Below are positions 1-5,140 of a stretch of 5,989 nt of DNA, one piece after another; within the stretch, counting starts at the first letter, position 1; the number at the start of each line of letters is the position of its first letter. Where the stretch lies: positions 1 to 5,989 of the forward strand of contig JAODGR010000017.1 of NCBI GenBank assembly GCA_025464275.1, given 5' to 3'. The position numbers were made by a program, and so were the translations under genes. Below the pieces are notes generated by a model. It searched no databases. It was not told the DNA's origin and saw nothing but the letters and a program-made list of their open reading frames with translations. The stretch is from Methanosarcinales archaeon. Lineage in GTDB: Archaea; Halobacteriota; Syntropharchaeia; Alkanophagales; Methanospirareceae.

Positions 1-531
1 AGGGTGGAGGGAATCAGACGCGGGCACGGGCACTCACACTCACGCTCACACTCCATGCACGTTACACTCTCACCTGCACTCCTCATGATACTCGCTCTGG
101 ATATGATGACCGCGACCAAGGATGTGATATCGAAACTCCTGCTCGCTCATCTGGACTATCTATCCTACCTATTCTGGTTCATGCTCGGGAATATCATTGG
201 TAGACCTCTCCTGCTCCTTATGCCCCTGAACAGGAGTAACACCCTCAGGGTTGTGCGGACGTTGCCCCTGAAGATCTATCTACTCTGTTTCTTCAACTCT
301 TCACTCGGATGGGCTGGCTATATACTCTACTTCAAAGCGATATCCATGACTTACGTCTCACTTGTGAGTGCGATACCGACAACGCAGCCGTTCATCGTCT
401 TCGTATTTGCTACTCTGCTGGGATTCTTCTATCCTGAACTGATAGAAGAGAAGATAGATAGATGGTCTGTGAGCCTGAAGGGGATGGCAGTACTCAGTAT
501 CCTGGCTGGCACCTACCTGATTCTATCCTGA
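1..531 (+). CDS. DMT-superfamily (EamA-type) transporter, C-terminal half, 5' end outside window
   Basis: This is probably an inner-membrane permease of the drug/metabolite transporter superfamily; the substrate cannot be read from the sequence. The frame is open to the left edge. A GTG at position 4 could be a start, but nothing upstream is visible to support it, and the visible 175 residues match only the second five-helix repeat of a roughly 300-residue, ten-helix EamA protein. Hydrophobic segments lie near residues 22-43, 51-73, 88-110, 116-141 and 157-174, counting from that GTG. The stretch GYILYFKAISMTYVSLVSAI followed by a Q-P-F segment, and the ending LAGTYLIL, are typical of EamA repeats. 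The odd part is a His-rich run at residues 8-19 (HGHSHSRSHSMH). It sits where the loop joining the two EamA halves should be and might bind metal. The gene converges on the iron operon, so co-transcription is excluded. Confidence 0.7.
   Translation, partial: RVEGIRRGHGHSHSRSHSMHVTLSPALLMILALDMMTATKDVISKLLLAHLDYLSYLFWFMLGNIIGRPLLLLMPLNRSNTLRVVRTLPLKIYLLCFFNSSLGWAGYILYFKAISMTYVSLVSAIPTTQPFIVFVFATLLGFFYPELIEEKIDRWSVSLKGMAVLSILAGTYLILS
25..60 (+). repeat. Short CAC/TCA-rich tract encoding a His-Ser-rich linker
   Basis: Alternating CAC and TCA/TCC codons, with one CGC, form a degenerate hexanucleotide repeat that encodes alternating His and Ser. It lies in the reading frame of the EamA-type transporter, just before its first visible membrane helix. 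The tract could expand or contract in 6-base steps without breaking the frame. A metal-binding role for the histidines is a guess. Confidence 0.45.
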
Positions 532-561
532 CCCTATATCAGTTTACCATTCCTGTTTACT

Positions 562-996
562 TTACCACGTGACCTCCCTCGTCAATTTCCAGACCTGGTA
601 TGCGAGTGGAAGCGAGAGCAGGAAGAACCATATCTCAGGTCTGAAATCCGCGAGTGCTGCGAACTCATCCGAACTACCTATCAGATACGATAGCCCATCT
701 GCACCCATCAATAGCAGATAAAGAACGCCGAAGACCGCTGAGAGGAACAGAGCGCCGATGAGGAATGAGAGTCCAACGTGCTCGCCCCTGAAGAGACCTC
801 TCACTCCATTCAGATACGTCGCTGCAACAACTAAAATTGCAAGTCCACCAAAGAGATCACCGGGTATCGGGATGGGGTCTGTACCGCTACCACCAACTCC
901 CACTATCTCCATCAGTCCAAAGAGGAGATACAGAACTCCCAGTGCCAGTGCATAAACGCCCATTACTCGCCCTATCCTGGGGTCGAAATCCGACAT
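562..996 (-). CDS. Small four-helix membrane protein of unknown function, last gene of the feo operon
   Basis: I do not recognise a family. The 144-residue product has four probable membrane helices near residues 11-33, 47-66, 74-97 and 120-136. A Gly/Pro-rich loop (about 33-46, with PIPIPGD) lies between helices 1 and 2, and an acidic loop (about 98-119) between helices 3 and 4. There is no signal peptide, Cys pair or His cluster that would point to metal binding. The start is well supported: an AGGAGGT ribosome binding site lies 7 nt upstream of the ATG. The gene begins 18 bp after the FeoB membrane-domain gene on the same strand, so it is very likely co-transcribed with the iron uptake genes. 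A helper or stabilising role in the Feo transporter is possible from position only. It ends 30 bp from the convergent transporter gene. Confidence 0.75.
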   Translation of the reverse strand: MSDFDPRIGRVMGVYALALGVLYLLFGLMEIVGVGGSGTDPIPIPGDLFGGLAILVVAATYLNGVRGLFRGEHVGLSFLIGALFLSAVFGVLYLLLMGADGLSYLIGSSDEFAALADFRPEIWFFLLSLPLAYQVWKLTREVTW

Positions 997-1003
997 CCTC
1001 TTT

Positions 1004-1010
1004 ACCTCCT
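1004..1010 (-). promoter_or_regulatory. Strong Shine-Dalgarno site of the small membrane protein gene
   Basis: AGGAGGT on the minus strand sits 7 nt before the ATG at 996-994, inside the 18 bp gap after the FeoB membrane-domain stop codon. It is close to a perfect match to the archaeal 16S rRNA 3' end and fixes the start codon of the 144-residue protein. Confidence 0.75.
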
Positions 1011-1014
1011 CATC

Positions 1015-2328
1015 TCATTCCATTCCCATCATGTGTCCCACACCTATCACAATGAATGCGACGATGAAAGCCAGTACCAGAGTATAGGTAGCCGCGAAGA
1101 GGACCCACTTCGGTCGGAGCTCCTTCAGCATGATACCTATTGTGGCAACGCAGGGGAAGTATATCAGCACGAAGACCATGTATGCGAACCCAGTGAGGGG
1201 GGTGAACCAACCGGCACTCGCAAGTGCGGTATCTACAGCCTCTTCACCGGCACCGAGGAGCGCGCCGAAGGTACCAACCACCGCCTCCTTCGCGAGGAAG
1301 CCGAAGAAGAGAGCCACCGCAGCCTGCCAGTTCCAGCCGAAGGGTCTGAATATCGGCTCGATAAGGTGTCCGAAAGCTGCGATATAAGAGTTCTCTATGA
1401 TCTCACCACCTGAAGTCGCACCCCATGGAAAGGTTGAAAGAGTCCATATCACCACAACAACAGCGAATATGAACGTCCCGGCTTTTATCAGGAACCACTT
1501 ACCCCGCTCCCACATGTGCAGTATCACACTCTTCGGGGATGGAATCATATAGCGTGGCAGTTCGAGTACGAAAGGAGCGGGTAGTCCCTTGAGCAGTGTT
1601 CTGCGGAATATCAATGCCATCATGACTGCCAGAGCTATCCCGAGCAGATACATAGAGAAGACCGCAGCGCCCGCTGCATAGCTACTCCCAAATATCACAC
1701 CTGCAATCAGCACGTATACCGGCAGTCTCGCACTGCAACTCATCAGGGGATTCACCAGTATCGTGATTATCCTGTCCTTCTCGTTCTCTATACTCCGGGT
1801 TGCCATTATTGCGGGGATATTGCAGCCGAAGCCTGTGATCATGGGTATGAATGAGCGCCCATGGAGTCCCAGCTTATACATCATCCGGTCCATCACGAAA
1901 GCCGCTCTCGCTAAGTAGCCACAGTCCTCCAGGATGGCGAGAGCGAGGAAGAGCATGAAGATTGGTGGTATAAAGACCAGAACGGACCCGAGTCCGGCAC
2001 ATACGCCACCGGAGAGGAAGGAAGCGAGTACCGGATTCGCTGGCATTACTCCCTCCTCCGCTAAACCGCCAAGCCAGCTGAAGAACATGTCTATCATGTC
2101 AGAGAAAGGAGCGGAGAAGGAGAAAGTGAACTGGAAGACCGCATAGAGTAAAGCAAGGAAGATGGGTATCCCCAGAGCACGGTGCAAGAACACATGGTCC
2201 AGTATGTCGGTGAAAGTCAGCTTCTTCGCCTCCCGCTTCCTCACCACAGTCTCCAGTATCCGCGATATTGCTTCATAGCGCCTCTCTGCGAGCACCACTT
2301 CCGGCTCCTCCCCCAGAACTTCGCTCAT
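1015..2328 (-). CDS. feoB: FeoB membrane (permease) domain as a separate polypeptide
   Basis: This is the ferrous iron transport protein B membrane region, expected to form the Fe(II) path across the cytoplasmic membrane together with the GTPase encoded just upstream. The 437 residues align from the GTPase-membrane connector (VVLAERRYEAI, about 11-21) to the C terminus. FeoB hallmarks are present: GFGCNIPAIMATR (166-178), NPLMSCSARLPVY (193-205), an AKEAVVGT segment and YFPCVATI (390-397). The conserved cysteines C169, C198 and C393 are all in place. The two gate-type halves and several hydrophobic helices are intact, so this is not a decayed fragment. Its ATG overlaps the TGA of the GTPase gene (ATGA), and a GGGAGGT site lies 9 nt upstream, so it is translated as its own, probably coupled, chain. 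Canonical FeoB is a single chain of about 650-770 residues; the two parts here total 671. Confidence 0.93.
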   Translation of the reverse strand: MSEVLGEEPEVVLAERRYEAISRILETVVRKREAKKLTFTDILDHVFLHRALGIPIFLALLYAVFQFTFSFSAPFSDMIDMFFSWLGGLAEEGVMPANPVLASFLSGGVCAGLGSVLVFIPPIFMLFLALAILEDCGYLARAAFVMDRMMYKLGLHGRSFIPMITGFGCNIPAIMATRSIENEKDRIITILVNPLMSCSARLPVYVLIAGVIFGSSYAAGAAVFSMYLLGIALAVMMALIFRRTLLKGLPAPFVLELPRYMIPSPKSVILHMWERGKWFLIKAGTFIFAVVVVIWTLSTFPWGATSGGEIIENSYIAAFGHLIEPIFRPFGWNWQAAVALFFGFLAKEAVVGTFGALLGAGEEAVDTALASAGWFTPLTGFAYMVFVLIYFPCVATIGIMLKELRPKWVLFAATYTLVLAFIVAFIVIGVGHMMGME

Positions 2329-3029
2329 CTCTTCAATACCTCCCTCATCTCATCCCAGAAAGGGCTATCCTCCACCCTCTTCGTGACCTCCTCATCACGC
2401 TCCAGGAGCTTTATCGCAAGCCATCTCGGAGGATACTTACTCGATAAGCTCGTGTCCTTTACAATCACCGCCTCCACCTTCTTTATCAATGCTTCCACGT
2501 CTTCTCCGTATCCCATCACTACCTTCCTCCTCTTCTCTCTACCCTCTGCCGCGTTCAGTACCGCTTCTTTCAGCGCTTCCACCCCCTCACCCGTGGTTGC
2601 CACCGTGGGCACCACAGGCACACCGAGTAATTCCGAGAGCTTGTTCACATCTATCTCAATTCCACGCTCATTCACCATGTCCCACTGGTTGAGTGCGACG
2701 ACCACATTCGCCTCTAACTCCAGCAGCAGGAGGGTTAAATACAGGTTCCGTTCTAAATTGGTGCCATCCACGATGTCCACCACCACATCCGGCTTCTCCT
2801 CCACTATGTAATCACGGGCTATTAACTCATCTATTGCATGTGCAGTGAGGCTGTAAGTCCCGGGTAGATCCACAATCTCCATCTCCTCACCCTTATAGAT
2901 GCATTTTCCCGTCTTCTTCTCCACCGTCACACCGGGCCAGTTACCCACATGCTGCCGCAATCCGGTAAGCCGATTAAAGAGCTCAGTCTTACCCACGTTT
3001 GGATTGCCGATCAATGCCACTCTTATCAT
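2325..3029 (-). CDS. feoB: FeoB GTPase (G) domain as a separate polypeptide
   Basis: This is the cytosolic GTP-binding part of the Fe(II) transporter, expected to regulate or drive the membrane part encoded next. The 234 residues start at once with G1, GNPNVGKT (8-15). A conserved NWPGVTVE stretch follows (30-37, G2 Thr35), then G3 DLPG (54-57), G4 NQWD (114-117) and a G5-like ATTGEG near 144-149. G4 has Gln in place of the usual Lys of NKxD, a variation FeoB proteins tolerate. The G5 motif reads V-A rather than the usual S-A. After the G domain, a helical stretch (about 165-234) matches the linker/GDI region of full-length FeoB, and the chain stops just before the membrane domain. Its ATG overlaps the stop of the upstream FeoA-like gene as ATGA, with GGAGG 9 nt before the start. 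The cut after the linker yields a self-contained soluble GTPase. Confidence 0.93.
   Translation of the reverse strand: MIRVALIGNPNVGKTELFNRLTGLRQHVGNWPGVTVEKKTGKCIYKGEEMEIVDLPGTYSLTAHAIDELIARDYIVEEKPDVVVDIVDGTNLERNLYLTLLLLELEANVVVALNQWDMVNERGIEIDVNKLSELLGVPVVPTVATTGEGVEALKEAVLNAAEGREKRRKVVMGYGEDVEALIKKVEAVIVKDTSLSSKYPPRWLAIKLLERDEEVTKRVEDSPFWDEMREVLKR
2338..2345 (-). promoter_or_regulatory. Internal ribosome binding site for the FeoB membrane-domain gene
   Basis: AGGGAGGT on the minus strand lies within the last codons of the GTPase gene, 9 nt before the ATG at 2328-2326. It argues that the break between the two FeoB parts is a true translation start rather than a sequencing frameshift. Confidence 0.65.
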
Positions 3030-3331
3030 CTCTTCTCGCCTCCGCCTCTATATCCTCCTGATCCAAATCCATTCACCATTATCTTCATTGCCACTCCCCT
3101 ACCAACTGCTATTCTTGTATCACGTATGGAGATAAGCACAGGTCCGGGCTGATTGGAGTGGAGAACCCTTACTTTCGTCCCGGGTGTGAAGCCCATCTCA
3201 GATAGGCGCTGCACCAATCCCCTGCCACCCCTCAAATCCACTATTTCACCCTCCTCTCCCTCTCTCAGGAATGCCAGTGGTAAAATATCACCGTAACTAC
3301 CTGTGATTCTGGACCTGCTCGCCATATTCAT
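3026..3331 (-). CDS. feoA: FeoA-like SH3-fold protein 1 (C-terminal Gly-rich tail)
   Basis: FeoA is a small cytosolic SH3-like protein thought to modulate FeoB. The FeoA core spans about residues 16-86, with the pattern L-EGEEGEIVDLRGG, QRLSEMGFTPGTKVRV (41-56), a G-P-V segment and RIAVGRGVAMKIMV (73-86). An extra N-terminal stretch of about 15 residues and a Gly-rich tail (88-98, NGFGSGGYRGGG) make it longer than the usual 75-85 residues. The start is uncertain. The ATG at 3331-3329 has GAGGTGA 12 nt upstream, while a second ATG at 3325-3323 (residue 3) has AGAGAGG 7 nt upstream; the difference is only two residues. The gene starts 7 bp after the other FeoA-like gene and its stop overlaps the FeoB GTPase start by 4 bp. 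Confidence 0.88.
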   Translation of the reverse strand: MNMASRSRITGSYGDILPLAFLREGEEGEIVDLRGGRGLVQRLSEMGFTPGTKVRVLHSNQPGPVLISIRDTRIAVGRGVAMKIMVNGFGSGGYRGGGEKR

Positions 3332-3338
3332 TCCTCTC

Positions 3339-3569
3339 TCATCTCACCTCCAGCCATACATGCTCAGCCTCTGCTCGTCGCAGGGTCAGGTTGTAGCCCT
3401 TCAAAAGGAACTCCACCGGGTCTCCCAGTGGTGCATCTCTCACCTTCTCTATCTCTGCACCTCTGACAATGCCCATATCCATCATCCGTCGCCTCAATGC
3501 ACCACCACCCTCTACTCGTGTAACTCTGCCACGCTCGCCTGCATCCATCTCGGTCAATCGTTTCTCCAT
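3339..3569 (-). CDS. feoA: FeoA-like SH3-fold protein 2, first gene of the feo operon
   Basis: This is a minimal 76-residue FeoA domain with no extensions: DAGERGRVTRVEGGGALRRR (9-28), MMDMGIVRGAEI (29-40), the diagnostic APLGDPVEF (46-54) and a closing LTLRRAEAEHVWLEV (61-75). The segment APLGDPVE is closer to classical FeoA proteins than the matching part of its downstream neighbour. The two FeoA-like proteins have diverged clearly and are not a recent duplication. No good Shine-Dalgarno site precedes the ATG (only AGCGGA directly before it), and a TATA-like box lies about 33 nt upstream, so the mRNA leader is probably very short. This gene opens the operon and lies directly behind the putative iron-responsive promoter. 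Confidence 0.87.
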   Translation of the reverse strand: MEKRLTEMDAGERGRVTRVEGGGALRRRMMDMGIVRGAEIEKVRDAPLGDPVEFLLKGYNLTLRRAEAEHVWLEVR

Positions 3570-3593
3570 TTCCGCTTCTACTCTTAGTTAAAA

Positions 3594-3619
3594 TTAGGTA
3601 TAGAAAAATCATGCCCTAA
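3594..3619 (-). promoter_or_regulatory. feo operon promoter: TATA-like box bracketed by TTAGG/CCTAA operator
   Basis: On the minus strand a TTTCTATA box (3606-3599) is flanked by half-sites TTAGGG (3619-3614) and CCTAA (3598-3594), an inverted pair of 26 bp. The box centre is about 33 nt before the feoA start codon, placing the likely transcript start only about 6-11 nt before the ATG. A protein bound here would cover the TATA/TBP site, which fits repression. TTAGG/CCTAA half-sites resemble DtxR/IdeR-family metal repressor boxes. The assignment to iron rests on that resemblance and on the genes controlled. Confidence 0.55.
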
Positions 3620-3643
3620 AAATGTTCGGTTTTGGATAAGAAA

Positions 3644-3658
3644 CCTAAAAAAGTTAGG
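3644..3658. promoter_or_regulatory. Everted palindrome CCTAA-N5-TTAGG upstream of the feo promoter
   Basis: A perfect 5 bp inverted repeat (CCTAA, spacer AAAAG, TTAGG) lies 24 bp upstream of the TATA-bracketing operator of the feo operon. Just outside each arm, AA on the left and AT on the right extend the match imperfectly. The same CCTAA-N5-TTAGG form occurs before the radical SAM gene. It is read here as an extra repressor or activator site. It also lies 38 bp past the radical SAM stop, but the stem is only 5 bp and AT-rich, so a terminator is less likely. Confidence 0.45.
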
Positions 3659-3695
3659 ATTTGAGATGAAAACCGATGATTCGTGTTACGGTTCT

Positions 3696-5027
3696 TCATC
3701 CACTTCTTATTTTACCGGGCATGACCCTACTCACAATTTTAGAGAGGTTATCTTCAAGACTCAAGAGTTCTCCCCTGCCCTTATACAGGTATTCCATCGC
3801 CATCTCCGCGCCGATCGTATTAGCCCAGAAGATGCCTTCGGTGGTGAGTTCGAGTATGTTTCTCACGATCATCATCTCACCTCTATCCACGCATTTCTCT
3901 ATGGTGCTGGCAAATGCCTCCAGTGGTTCAAACCCCCATCTCCTCCTCGGCTCCTCAATATCTATCCTGCCGTACTGAATCTGTGATACACACCATAGTG
4001 CAGGAACGAGCTTCTCAGGCACGTTAAAGACCGTTCCCACTCTGCCTTTATCTCTATCCCTATCTCTATCCCTATCCTGGCTGTATTCTTCGCTCTTGGA
4101 AGGGTGCTTTATGAAGCAATCAGCGATGAAACCCGTTGCTCCCGCACCTAACCCGAGGACATTGCCCAGACTGTTGAAATAAGTGGAATAGCGGAATTCA
4201 TCACGCCCGTTTGAGAAATGATTGATATTTATGTGGTGGTATCCATTATCCTCCATGAAGCTCTTCGCGGTTCTGAAGGAGTCCATTGCCATTTCAAGTG
4301 GAGGTGGTTTGAACTGCCTGGCTATCACTGTCCTGGGACTGTATATCAACGGGTAGAGCGATATTCCATCGATTCCTATTCCCGTCGCGATTTGTAAATC
4401 CGCAATTAAGTCCCTCTTCCGTTGCCCCGGGAGGTCATACAGGAGGTCTATTGTGAGAAGCGGAAAGACCTCTCTTGCACTGTTCAATTTCTTAATCACT
4501 TCTTTAACACTGCTCCTCCGCCCAAGGAGCTGCCTTAAGCCCTGATTGAACGTTTGAACACCCACGCTAACGCGATTGACACCCAATTCCGCGAGCAAGT
4601 TCATCTTCTCTTCCGTGAGCTCGGTTGCCGTTGTCTCAATACTGACCTCTGCATCTTTCTCTATGTGGAATGCATCCCTGAGCCCGTTGAATAACAGCCT
4701 GAGTTCTTCCGGTGAGAGTGAAGTGGGTGTACCGCCACCCACATAGAGGGTCTCCACCGGTGAGAAGTAATCGCTCCACGCCCTTGCTTCTTCCAGGAGC
4801 ATATTCACGTATCGGGATGTATCTACCGGAGGTTCCTTTGTAAGAATGCAGAAGGTACATTTACCCCTACAGAAGGGGATGTGCACATACACTGCACCCT
4901 TCTCACGCCCTCTTTCCATTATCCTCTCAAACAGCCAGCTGATACCTCGCCGCTTAAGATGGGGTAGAAACGGGAACAGCGTATCATGATGCGATTTCAG
5001 CCATTTCCTGCTCTCACTGTCAGACAT
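3696..5027 (-). CDS. HemN/HemW-family radical SAM protein (porphyrin/heme-related, exact role unknown)
   Basis: This is a 443-residue cytosolic radical SAM enzyme of the oxygen-independent coproporphyrinogen oxidase-like group. The 4Fe-4S/SAM motif is YVHIPFCRGKCTFC with C53, C57 and C60. It is followed by GGGTP (97-101), SVGVQTF (154-160), LLGRR and a DLLYDLPGQ segment, all family landmarks. A GLGAGATGF stretch and a HemN_C-like tail with LTTEGIFWANTI complete the architecture. An N-terminal extension of about 45 residues precedes the motif, so the length is nearer HemN or the heme-degrading ChuW/HutW group than HemW (about 380). The usual Asp-Phe after the third Cys is replaced by Ile-Leu-Thr, so substrate assignment from the motif is unsafe. 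A low-complexity (Asp-Arg)n insert is encoded at 4047-4076. No Shine-Dalgarno site precedes the ATG, and the promoter resembles that of the feo operon. Candidates are heme iron release, heme chaperone or porphyrin modification, in no firm order. Confidence 0.8.
   Translation of the reverse strand: MSDSESRKWLKSHHDTLFPFLPHLKRRGISWLFERIMERGREKGAVYVHIPFCRGKCTFCILTKEPPVDTSRYVNMLLEEARAWSDYFSPVETLYVGGGTPTSLSPEELRLLFNGLRDAFHIEKDAEVSIETTATELTEEKMNLLAELGVNRVSVGVQTFNQGLRQLLGRRSSVKEVIKKLNSAREVFPLLTIDLLYDLPGQRKRDLIADLQIATGIGIDGISLYPLIYSPRTVIARQFKPPPLEMAMDSFRTAKSFMEDNGYHHININHFSNGRDEFRYSTYFNSLGNVLGLGAGATGFIADCFIKHPSKSEEYSQDRDRDRDRDKGRVGTVFNVPEKLVPALWCVSQIQYGRIDIEEPRRRWGFEPLEAFASTIEKCVDRGEMMIVRNILELTTEGIFWANTIGAEMAMEYLYKGRGELLSLEDNLSKIVSRVMPGKIRSG
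4047..4076 (-). repeat. Hexanucleotide tandem repeat encoding (Asp-Arg)n in the radical SAM gene
   Basis: Five consecutive hexamers read TTTATC, TCTATC, CCTATC, TCTATC, CCTATC on the plus strand, giving a 12 bp unit repeated twice plus a diverged copy. In the coding frame they give D-R-D-R-D-R-D-R-D-K. The unit is a multiple of three, so slippage would change the length of a charged surface loop without breaking the gene. The loop lies between the GLGAGATGF segment and the HemN_C-like tail. Confidence 0.8.
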
Positions 5028-5049
5028 TCGTTCAAGATTTAGTAGATGA

Positions 5050-5075
5050 TTAGGGCTATAAATAATAGACCCTAA
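5050..5075 (-). promoter_or_regulatory. Radical SAM gene promoter: TATA-like box bracketed by TTAGG/CCTAA operator
   Basis: On the minus strand an ATTTATAG box (5063-5056, within TATTATTTATAG) is flanked by TTAGGG (5075-5070) and CCCTAA (5055-5050). Measured from TTAGG to CCTAA the pair spans 26 bp, exactly as at the feo promoter, with the box about 32 nt before the ATG. A T-run precedes the first half-site at both promoters. The leader is predicted to be short, in keeping with the missing ribosome binding site. Shared regulation with the feo operon is inferred from this match. Confidence 0.55.
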
Positions 5076-5087
5076 AAAGATTAGGGT
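5069..5087. promoter_or_regulatory. Perfect 7 bp-arm palindrome, ACCCTAA-N5-TTAGGGT
   Basis: The arms ACCCTAA and TTAGGGT are exact reverse complements around the spacer AAAGA, 19 bp in total. The left arm is shared with the TATA-bracketing operator of the radical SAM gene, so the two possible dimer sites overlap. This is the cleanest palindrome in the window and the best candidate for the core regulator binding site. Confidence 0.55.
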
Positions 5088-5097
5088 TGTGAAATAA

Positions 5098-5104
5098 AAC
5101 CTAA
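5098..5104. promoter_or_regulatory. Additional AACCTAA half-site
   Basis: AACCTAA at this spot pairs imperfectly with TTAGGGTT at 5081-5088, forming a third, wider inverted pair with a 9 bp gap. Together with the two sites downstream, it makes four alternating half-sites in 55 bp before the radical SAM gene. It may be a weak third binding position or a chance match. Confidence 0.3.
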
Positions 5105-5140
5105 CATCTGCTGAGTGTATGTAGCCGGTAGCCGGTCAAA

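Noticed and set aside
532..561. Possible bidirectional terminator between the convergent genes
   Set aside because: The 30 bp gap has no clear stem or long T-run on either strand, only a repeated GTTTAC word.
1033..1413. Plus-strand open frames opposite the FeoB membrane-domain gene
   Set aside because: They lie fully antisense to a gene with clear family motifs and show no domain features of their own.
2182..2811. Long plus-strand frame of 209 codons opposite both FeoB parts
   Set aside because: It spans the junction of two well-supported genes on the other strand, has a Ser/Thr-rich shadow composition and no ribosome binding site.
3666..3986. Plus-strand frames starting in the feo/radical SAM intergenic region
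   Set aside because: They run antisense into the HemN_C-like tail of the radical SAM gene and have no recognisable motif; overlapping frames here appear to be composition effects.
3696..5027. Naming the radical SAM gene hemN, hemW or chuW
   Set aside because: The length, the motif after the third Cys and the N-terminal extension do not settle which subgroup it belongs to; no symbol is justified without phylogeny.
5121..5134. Tandem GTAGCCG GTAGCCG downstream of the recombinase
   Set aside because: Only two copies of 7 bp and no partner copy in the window, so it cannot be supported as an attachment site or iteron.
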